Source: Bacteroidota bacterium
GTDB lineage: Bacteria > Bacteroidota > Bacteroidia > Chitinophagales > Chitinophagaceae
DNA: 11,215 nucleotides
Reading direction: 5' to 3'
Assembly (NCBI GenBank): GCA_023386855.1
Contig: JAEWIW010000320.1
Span: 1-11,215, forward strand
The translations under genes and the position numbers were made by a program. Below, one piece after another: positions 1 to 5,074 of this stretch. Position 1 is the first letter of the stretch, and every line of letters starts with the position of its first letter. The notes below the pieces were generated by a model that saw only the letters and a program-made list of their open reading frames with translations, made no database searches and was not told the origin of the DNA.

Positions 1-398
1 GAAATAATCACCACCCGGTCTTCCAGATCGGGGCAGGAAACATAATCCAGGCTGATCTCGAATGAACCATCGCGGTTATGTTTGCGGTAAGCCGATATAA
101 AGGCATTATCGGCCCTGTCAAAAATATTGAGTATCCCCTGGTGAAGGGGAAGCCCTGCACGAAGAATAGTAGCCAGTACGGGTTGGTCTTTCAATACTTT
201 ACACATTGAACTTCCCAGGGGAGTCTGTACTTCCTTTTCTTCGTAACTCAACCTGCGGCTGATCTCCAATGCGGCCATTTCCCCGATCCTTTCCAGGTTT
301 CTCCTGAAGCGCATCCTGTCGCCCTGTTGCTGTACATCCCTGATTTCGCTGATCCAGTCACAGAGGATCGAATAATGTTCGCTTAAATTAGTCACCAT
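1..398 (-). CDS. upp: Uracil phosphoribosyltransferase, 3' part cut off by the window edge
   Basis: UPRTase converts uracil and PRPP to UMP in cytosolic pyrimidine salvage. I translated the minus strand from the ATG at 398. It gives 132 uninterrupted codons beginning MVTNLSEHYS, followed by RMRFRRNLERIGEMAALEIS (about residues 30-50), a TPLGSS segment, the conserved ILRAGLPLHQG core, FISAYRKHNRDGSFEI, and DYVSCPDLEDRVVIIS at the edge. This order matches Bacteroidota UPRTases of roughly 215 residues. The PRPP-binding loop (usually DPMLATG) should follow immediately but lies outside the window. The ATG at 398 fits the usual N-terminus of the family and sits about 30 bases downstream of a good -7 box. 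The gene is divergent from anmK. Family identity is from recognised motifs; activity is inferred. Confidence 0.92.
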   Translation of the reverse strand, partial: MVTNLSEHYSILCDWISEIRDVQQQGDRMRFRRNLERIGEMAALEISRRLSYEEKEVQTPLGSSMCKVLKDQPVLATILRAGLPLHQGILNIFDRADNAFISAYRKHNRDGSFEISLDYVSCPDLEDRVVII

Positions 399-420
399 GA
401 ATAGTGGGTTTTTCGAGTAA

Positions 421-450
421 TTTGCCGCACAAATCTAGTTGGTAAAATTG
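421..450 (+). promoter_or_regulatory. Candidate promoter for anmK
   Basis: TTTG at 421-424 is followed after 18 bases by TAAAATTG at 443-450, one mismatch from TAnnTTTG. Spacing fits Bacteroidota promoters and would give a leader of about 15 bases before the ATG at 471. It overlaps the upp -7 element on the other strand, so the two promoters would be back to back. Confidence 0.4.
430..437 (-). promoter_or_regulatory. Candidate -7 promoter element for upp
   Basis: The minus strand reads TAGATTTG, an exact match to the Bacteroidota -7 consensus TAnnTTTG, about 31 bases upstream of the upp start codon. No clear -33 TTTG lies 17-23 bases further upstream on this strand, so only half of the promoter is convincing. 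It falls inside the 72-bp upp/anmK divergent region. Confidence 0.5.
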
Positions 451-470
451 GCAATCTAAAAATTAAAACC

Positions 471-1619
471 ATGGTCTACAGGGTTATTGGTATCATGAGT
501 GGCAGTTCACTTGATGGGTTGGATATCGCGTTCATTGAATTACAGCAAACAAGGGGTCAGTGGAACTACGAAATGCTGCATGGCGACTGCATTCCATACA
601 GTGATGAATGGAAAGAAAAGCTTTCTTCCGCGCACAGGTTACCTGCATTGGAATACCAGCTTTTGCATGTTGAATACGGTCATTTTATTGGTAAGAAAGT
701 GAACGAATTTATTAATAAGCATCAGCTTGAATATAAGGTGCAACTGATCGCATCACATGGGCATACTGTTTTTCATGCACCCTCTAAATTGATGACTGCC
801 CAACTGGGAGATGGCGCGGCAATTGCCGCAGAAACTTCGATCAATGTAGTATCTGATCTCCGGTCAATGGATGTTGCGCTTGGAGGTCATGGTGCACCGA
901 TTGTGCCGGTTGGTGAACAAAGGCTGCTGAGCGATTATACTTTTTTCCTGAACCTGGGAGGCATTGCCAATTTATCCTATAACCGGCCCGATGGATATAT
1001 CGCGTTTGATGTTTGTCCTGCTAACCGCGTATTGAATATGCTTGTGCGTAAGGAAGGAAAAGCATATGATGAAAATGGTGCCATGGCTTCAACGGGAAAG
1101 GTGCATGAAGACCTTTTGCAAACCCTTAACCAGCTGGAATATTACAGCCTGCCGTATCCAAAATCCTTATCCAATGCATTTGGGACCGATACGGTTTACC
1201 CGATCCTCGACAATTCAGCACCTACTGCCGACCTGCTCAGGACCTATGTTGAACATATTGCGATGCAGGTGAAAAGATCACTTGAACCTTTGTTAATTGA
1301 TGGTGTACAAAAATTGCGGGGTGATGCTGAATCAAAACTGCCGGTTGATGGTGGATCTCAATTGCCAGGTAATGAAAATGCAAAATTACTGGTAACCGGT
1401 GGCGGCGCGCATAACCATTTCCTGGTGGAAAGAATAAAGCAGCAGCTATCAGTATTACCAGTTGAAGTGGTTGTTCCTTCACCTGAACTTGTCGATTATA
1501 AGGAAGCGATCATTATGGGCTTTATTGGTTTATTACGCTGGAGGGAAGAAGCCAATGTGTTTGCTTCGGTAACAGGTGCCTCCAGGAACAGCATTGGTGG
1601 TGCAGTGTGGCTGGGATAA
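471..1619 (+). CDS. anmK: Anhydro-N-acetylmuramic acid kinase (AnmK)
   Basis: AnmK hydrolyses the 1,6-anhydro bond of anhydro-MurNAc and phosphorylates it to MurNAc-6-phosphate, the entry step of cytosolic murein recycling. It belongs to the ASKHA (hexokinase/Hsp70-like) fold. Visible motifs are the N-terminal phosphate loop GIMSGSSLDGLDIA (residues 7-20), SHGHTVFHAP (95-104), GDGAAIA (113-119), SDLRSMDVALGGHGAPIVP (128-146, holding the catalytic-base Asp by family homology), NLGGIANLS (161-169), FDVCPANRVLN (179-189), YDENGAMA (199-206) and the adenosine-side VTGGGAHN (308-315). The ATG at 471 places the first motif at the normal distance. At 382 residues it is slightly long: about 24 extra residues sit just before VTGGG and form an 8-residue tandem repeat (listed separately). 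Its TAA touches the stop codon of the convergent response-regulator gene. Identity is secure. Confidence 0.96.
   Translation: MVYRVIGIMSGSSLDGLDIAFIELQQTRGQWNYEMLHGDCIPYSDEWKEKLSSAHRLPALEYQLLHVEYGHFIGKKVNEFINKHQLEYKVQLIASHGHTVFHAPSKLMTAQLGDGAAIAAETSINVVSDLRSMDVALGGHGAPIVPVGEQRLLSDYTFFLNLGGIANLSYNRPDGYIAFDVCPANRVLNMLVRKEGKAYDENGAMASTGKVHEDLLQTLNQLEYYSLPYPKSLSNAFGTDTVYPILDNSAPTADLLRTYVEHIAMQVKRSLEPLLIDGVQKLRGDAESKLPVDGGSQLPGNENAKLLVTGGGAHNHFLVERIKQQLSVLPVEVVVPSPELVDYKEAIIMGFIGLLRWREEANVFASVTGASRNSIGGAVWLG
1311..1406 (+). repeat. In-frame 24-bp degenerate tandem repeat inside anmK
   Basis: Four consecutive 24-bp units at 1311, 1335, 1359 and 1383 encode KLRGDAES, KLPVDGGS, QLPGNENA and KLLVTGGG (residues 281-312). 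By direct alignment units 1 and 2 match at 18 of 24 bases and units 1 and 3 at 15 of 24. Unit 4 is the conserved beta-strand and nucleotide-site segment and resembles unit 2 in protein (K, L, V, G, G shared). The simplest reading is that the strand-plus-loop segment was tandemly copied, with the extra copies drifting as a linker. That history is inference; the periodicity is seen directly. Confidence 0.7.
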
Positions 1620-2348
1620 TCAGAATCTTGCATTGATCCTGGCGTATCCCGATTTGCTTACCATTAGTTTTTCACCTGTTCTTAATTGTGCCGTATAGGT
1701 TTCCTTGCCATACGGATCTATTCTTGCGATAAGATCTGCATTCAGTAAAATGGAACGGTGCGCTCTTACAAATGCAGTGCCTTCAAGCGCTTTTTCATAA
1801 TAGGTCAGTGTTTTATTTTTCATGTAGGTGCGATCACTCGTATGGATCTTCACATAGTCATCATCCGCTTCAAAATAGCTGATATCGCTTAAAGGAATGA
1901 TGATGATCTTTCCCTGGTCCTTCACTACAATACGTTGCGATTGCTGGAAAAAACTGTTACTCGTAGCTTCAATATTTTCATTGGAAGAAGGAAGCTGCCT
2001 GCGTTCAATCGCCCTTAAAAGGGCCTTGTCGAATCTTTCTTTGCTGAAAGGTTTTAGCAGGTAATCAACGGCATTGGCTTCAAAGGCCTTGATAGCAAAT
2101 TCATCGAATGCTGTAGTGAAGATCACCATGGGGGGATCATCGGTGAGTTCCAGCATTTCAAATCCATTGATGCGCGGCATCTGTATATCGAGGAACAGCA
2201 GGTCGGGTTTTAAAGATTGAATCTGCTTCAGTGCTTCAAAGCCATCCTGGCATTCCGCCATTACTTCTACATTATTATTACCCTGCAGGTATTCTCTGAT
2301 GATCGACCTGGCCAGGGGCTCATCATCCACCAGGATTGCCCTGATCAT
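1620..2348 (-). CDS. LytTR-family response regulator
   Basis: A 242-residue two-component regulator of the LytR/AlgR/AgrA type. The receiver domain (about residues 3-118) has the acidic pair D8-D9, phosphoacceptor D54 in FLDIQMPRINGFE, T78/T79 in IFTTAFDEFA and K99 in LLKPF. After a polar linker (about 119-133) comes a LytTR DNA-binding domain (about 138-242) with RIVVKDQGKIIIIPLSDISY, FEADDDYVKIHT and FVRAHRSILLN. LytTR domains bind direct-repeat DNA through beta-strand contacts; no target can be assigned here. The ATG at 2348 lies inside the end of the histidine-kinase gene (26-bp overlap), so translation is probably coupled and the partner is the kinase. Its TGA is directly adjacent to the anmK stop on the other strand, leaving no room for a dedicated terminator between them. 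Confidence 0.95.
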   Translation of the reverse strand: MIRAILVDDEPLARSIIREYLQGNNNVEVMAECQDGFEALKQIQSLKPDLLFLDIQMPRINGFEMLELTDDPPMVIFTTAFDEFAIKAFEANAVDYLLKPFSKERFDKALLRAIERRQLPSSNENIEATSNSFFQQSQRIVVKDQGKIIIIPLSDISYFEADDDYVKIHTSDRTYMKNKTLTYYEKALEGTAFVRAHRSILLNADLIARIDPYGKETYTAQLRTGEKLMVSKSGYARINARF

Positions 2349-3381
2349 ATTGAGGTATTTTAACGGTTATGGTAAATATTTCATCGCTGGATTGTATGAT
2401 CACCAGGTCATTTCTTCCAAACAATAGTAATAGTCTTCTTTGCAATGAACTCAATCCGTAGCCCGTTCCCTTCCTGTGACTGTTTGAAGCCGGATCAAAA
2501 GGATTGGTAACAGTGATCTGCAGCATATTTTCTTCGCATCGCACATCAATGGTAATGAGTACATCGCCGGTAATATCATATAAACCGAACTTGATGGCAT
2601 TCTCTACAAGCGGCTGCAAAACCATTGGAGGCATCTTCATGGCATGACAGCTTTCCTCCACGTTTACCGCTGTTTGCAGTCGATGCCCAAAGCGAACTTT
2701 TTCAATCTCCAGGTATAGGTTAAGCTGGTGTAATTCATCGTCAAGTTCAACTCTTTGCAATTCATCCTTGCGAATGGTTCCGCGAAGAAAATCAGAAAGT
2801 TGCTGGATCATTTTTCTTGCTTCTTCCGGCCTGGAACCTGCCAGCGCACTGATAGAGTTCAGGCTGTTGAAAAGAAAATGTGGTTGAAGCTGCTGTCTTA
2901 ATTTATATAGTTCTGCTTCCTTGTTCTGCTTTTCTTCCAGCTGTCGTCTTTGTTCTTTTTTCATCTGTTCCTTGTTGCTGAACCAGAGGATAGATAATAA
3001 GGAAGAACAGGCGCAGACCAGCAAAGCAATGTTGAACCTGAAGTTCATGGAAGATACCAGGAAATTAATATAGTCCGGTTCGTTTCGAAAAAAATATCCC
3101 AGCCCGAATCGCACCACGGCCGACCACAAGCCGCTCAATGCTACACACCATATCAGCAGGTAGAGGTAGCGATAATTTTGCGGCCGGTAATAGCGTAGGA
3201 TGGTCATGAGTAATAAAGCTATTGCGAACAGCCATCCGTTCGACCAGAAGGTATCCGTTAGGGCAATGTTCCACTCAAGACCATTTTGTGCAAGCATATT
3301 GAAATGCATCAGCACCCATAGGGAAATGCCAATGATCAGTATGACCTTGTTTCTTGCGCTGTTAAGTGGTGAATCTGCCAA
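2323..3381 (-). CDS. LytS/YehU-type sensor histidine kinase with TTG start
   Basis: A 352-residue membrane kinase of the His_kinase (PF06580) class, the usual partner of LytTR regulators. The N-terminal third has four likely membrane segments (about residues 13-30, 49-63, 71-90 and 106-131) and no recognisable sensory domain. A charged coiled-coil-like stretch (about 137-163) leads to LRQQLQPHFLFNSLNSI with phosphoacceptor H168. The ATP-binding part shows LQPLVENAIKFG (N box, N261), VTNPFD and GTGYGLSSLQRRL (G box, 306-318). The start is TTG at 3381. An in-frame stop lies 18 bases upstream with no ATG between, and the next ATG (residue 25) would remove most of the first membrane segment, so TTG is preferred. 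The ligand is unknown; the LiaF-like gene upstream in the cluster suggests envelope sensing (inference). Confidence 0.93.
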   Translation of the reverse strand: MADSPLNSARNKVILIIGISLWVLMHFNMLAQNGLEWNIALTDTFWSNGWLFAIALLLMTILRYYRPQNYRYLYLLIWCVALSGLWSAVVRFGLGYFFRNEPDYINFLVSSMNFRFNIALLVCACSSLLSILWFSNKEQMKKEQRRQLEEKQNKEAELYKLRQQLQPHFLFNSLNSISALAGSRPEEARKMIQQLSDFLRGTIRKDELQRVELDDELHQLNLYLEIEKVRFGHRLQTAVNVEESCHAMKMPPMVLQPLVENAIKFGLYDITGDVLITIDVRCEENMLQITVTNPFDPASNSHRKGTGYGLSSLQRRLLLLFGRNDLVIIQSSDEIFTITVKIPQYDQGNPGG

Positions 3382-3440
3382 AAGATTATTTTGATTTTAT
3401 TCGCAGTGTAGCATTAGGTAACCTGGCTATGATACATTAT

Positions 3441-3800
3441 TCAGAATGATTGCAACACGCCATTGTCAATATTTGCCTTGATATGTGCCGATCTTTTTTT
3501 AACCAGTTCGGCATAAATATCACCCTGGTCAATTTCAATCACTTTTGAATACAGTTCCGCTCCATCAATTAATGCTGATACCTGGTGAAGTTCCGAAACA
3601 TCGATAAATCGCCATTCGATCATGCGTTTATTTTCATTCTGGAAAGCATCTTCTTCGTTAAAGCCTATTTCCCGGGCTTTTTCATAAGCTTCTTTTTCAT
3701 CCGATGCATAGATGAGCCTAAGTTGCTCATCGAATTGAGATTTGTGTTTACCGTCTCCGCAAATGATCCGGAACACGACTTTTGCCATATACCAATTCAT
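3441..3800 (-). CDS. DUF4288 domain protein
   Basis: A 119-residue soluble protein recognised as DUF4288 (PF14119). Its N-terminus, MNWYMAKVVFRIICGDG, and the central segments FDEQLRLIYASDEKEAYEKA, WRFIDVSELHQV and DGAELYSKVIE follow the pattern of that family, which has no established function. The domain fills almost the whole protein, and there is no signal peptide, membrane segment or obvious catalytic motif. The ATG at 3800 is preferred over the one at codon 5 because family members usually start just before the WY-A motif. It lies 51 bp downstream of the LiaF-like gene and 59 bp upstream of the kinase start, all on the same strand, so it is likely co-transcribed with the two-component system. 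Whether it takes part in signalling is unknown. Confidence 0.85.
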   Translation of the reverse strand: MNWYMAKVVFRIICGDGKHKSQFDEQLRLIYASDEKEAYEKAREIGFNEEDAFQNENKRMIEWRFIDVSELHQVSALIDGAELYSKVIEIDQGDIYAELVKKRSAHIKANIDNGVLQSF

Positions 3801-3851
3801 AAAGATAAAGTTGGTTAAAAAGATAAGGTTTAATAGTTATGCATAGCATTA

Positions 3852-4712
3852 TTATGCGTAGCTGGTTACTTCGATGCCACCGAAAATGGTGCTACCTTTC
3901 AATACAAGTGTTTTATTCATGTCGCGGGTAACATGCGGGTCGCGCTTGTCTTCCACTCCACCAAATATAGCCACTGCTTCAGCCCTTACATTCCAGTTGG
4001 AAGGAACGATCAGTTTGCTCCCCCCAAAAATGGCCACCACTTCGATCTCTACGGTATCATGAAAATCGGACTGTATGAAATTCACTTCGGAACCTCCAAA
4101 TACGGATACGATTTCGCCACCTTTAAAGTCTTTGGATATCACCATTTTCTTTGTGCTGCCAAATACGGTAACAATATCAAAGACATCCTCACCTGTGACA
4201 GATTTATTGCCTGAATCATTGCTTTTATAACCGGAAGTTTCAGAAGATTGTTCAGTGGTAAACACTCTTGAGCTGGTGGTGATGGATGAACTGCTGCCAG
4301 GATTGCCTGTGGGCGGGATGTTCACGGGTCCTTCATCGATTGTTGATATAGGTTCGCCCGGGAAATTTCTTTTTCTTCCCGACCTTACCAGGATATAAAA
4401 GCCCAGCAGGATAACCAGTGCGGGGATCATATAATTCCTGTAGGGGAAATCGTGGTAATAATCCCTGAGAAAAAATACGGCACCAACAGCCATCATGATA
4501 ATGGCACCCTTGTCGCGGAAACCATTTCGGAGTCCTATGAATAAACCAATGATGAATACGATGGTGTACCATTCAAACATCCAGAAGGGAAATTCAACAT
4601 CCATTTGACGAAGAAACAGGACAGTTCCTACAATCAACAGGGCGATGCCGAGCCAGTAATTTCCTCCCTGCTTGCATTGCTTTCTTCCCCTGTGCTGTAC
4701 ATTTTGATTCAT
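3852..4712 (-). CDS. LiaF/YvqF-like membrane protein (DUF5668 plus LiaF-type C-terminal domain)
   Basis: A 286-residue protein with two parts. Residues 1-112 are a short basic tail plus four predicted membrane segments (about 20-36, 46-62, 68-84 and 93-111), as in DUF5668/LiaF N-termini. A Ser/Thr/Gly-rich linker (about 116-175) follows. The C-terminal part (about 176-286) carries five turns ending in FGS or FGG at 184-186, 205-207, 229-231, 250-252 and 277-279, spaced 21-27 residues apart, typical of the beta-helical LiaF C-terminal ('cell wall-active antibiotics response') domain. In Firmicutes LiaF inhibits the LiaS kinase until envelope stress occurs; a similar role on the LytS-type kinase downstream is inference. 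Start is ATG at 4712. It is the first gene of the minus-strand cluster, with a weak promoter candidate just upstream. Confidence 0.88.
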   Translation of the reverse strand: MNQNVQHRGRKQCKQGGNYWLGIALLIVGTVLFLRQMDVEFPFWMFEWYTIVFIIGLFIGLRNGFRDKGAIIMMAVGAVFFLRDYYHDFPYRNYMIPALVILLGFYILVRSGRKRNFPGEPISTIDEGPVNIPPTGNPGSSSSITTSSRVFTTEQSSETSGYKSNDSGNKSVTGEDVFDIVTVFGSTKKMVISKDFKGGEIVSVFGGSEVNFIQSDFHDTVEIEVVAIFGGSKLIVPSNWNVRAEAVAIFGGVEDKRDPHVTRDMNKTLVLKGSTIFGGIEVTSYA

Positions 4713-4728
4713 GACGATTAATTTCCTG

Positions 4729-4760
4729 TAAAACTAGGGTGAGGATTCACTGAGGTCAAG
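4729..4760 (-). promoter_or_regulatory. Candidate promoter of the LiaF-like/two-component cluster
   Basis: On the minus strand CTTG (4760-4757) is followed after 20 bases by TAGTTTTA (4736-4729). Each part is one mismatch from the Bacteroidota elements TTTG and TAnnTTTG, and the spacing is normal. The implied leader before the ATG at 4712 is only about 10-12 bases, which weakens the call. Confidence 0.35.
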
Positions 4761-4804
4761 GCTAAAAAGGTGAACCCGGGGAAAAACTCGGTGAATAGGG
4801 AGAT

Positions 4805-4825
4805 CTTGCCGGTGAAACCGGCAAG
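4805..4825. other. Perfect 9-bp stem hairpin with GAA loop
   Basis: CTTGCCGGT (4805-4813) and ACCGGCAAG (4817-4825) are exact reverse complements separated by GAA. There is no T-tract after it on either strand, so it is not a normal intrinsic terminator. Its right arm is the first part of the adjacent 14-bp direct repeat, so it belongs structurally to the repeat mosaic between the LiaF-like gene and ade. Confidence 0.75.
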
Positions 4826-4887
4826 AAAGGACCGGCAAGAAAGGACCGGGGACCGGGGACCGTGGACCGTGGATCGGGTGCCCGATC
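4817..4887. repeat. GC-rich tandem repeats with 14-bp and 7-bp units
   Basis: Two perfect copies of ACCGGCAAGAAAGG (4817-4830, 4831-4844) are followed by four 7-bp units: ACCGGGG, ACCGGGG, ACCGTGG, ACCGTGG (4845-4872). A near-perfect palindrome follows, GATCGGG (4872-4878) and CCCGATC (4881-4887) separated by TG. The sequence to about 4920 stays rich in GGCC/CCGTGG-like pieces, and a related palindrome, GGTCC-GG-GGACC, recurs at 4951-4962. No convincing gene is present: a minus-strand reading across 4718-4924 is open but low in complexity and driven by the repeats. Confidence 0.85.
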
Positions 4888-4970
4888 GGCCGTGCCAAGG
4901 GCCGAAGGTCCGTGGCAAGGCCAAAAAAAGTTCTGATGTGAAATAAGAAAGGTCCGGGGACCGGATTTGC

Positions 4971-5031
4971 GAAATACGAAATACGAAATACTAAATACGA
5001 AATACTAAATACGAAATACGAAATACGAAAT
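4971..5031. repeat. GAAATAC heptamer tandem array
   Basis: Eight complete 7-bp units run from 4971 to 5026, six reading GAAATAC and two (at 4992 and 5006) reading TAAATAC, followed by a partial unit GAAAT to 5031. The array is non-coding and AT-rich, in sharp contrast to the GC-rich repeats about 100 bp away. It lies downstream of ade and upstream of the LiaF-like cluster. Arrays of this sort are prone to slippage and could vary in copy number between strains; that is inference. Confidence 0.9.
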
Positions 5032-5049
5032 GGGTGATGAGCTGTTTCA

Positions 5050-5074
5050 CTAGCACACTAGCTTAGCACATTAG
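5050..5074. repeat. TTAGCACA-like short repeats overlapping the ade stop codon
   Basis: The plus strand holds CTAGCACACTAG (5050-5061) followed by CTTAGCACATTAG (5062-5074), two near copies of a (C/T)TAGCACA(C/T)TAG unit. The second copy contains the minus-strand TAA stop of ade (5065-5063) and encodes its last residues (Leu-Met-Cys). This is a third, separate repeat type in the same intergenic region. Confidence 0.7.

Noticed and set aside
3840..3870. Inverted repeat GCATA...TATGC at the end of the LiaF-like gene as a terminator
   Set aside because: The stem is 5 bp, AT-rich and without a T-tract, and the gene continues closely into the DUF4288 gene on the same strand.
4718..4924. Minus-strand open reading frame of 68 codons upstream of the LiaF-like gene
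   Set aside because: It runs through the GC-rich tandem repeats, and its protein is low-complexity and unlike any family I recognise. The openness is explained by the repeats.
4971..5031. GAAATAC array considered as a CRISPR array or origin iterons
   Set aside because: Units are 7 bp with no spacers, there are no cas genes, and no replication initiator or DnaA-box cluster is nearby.
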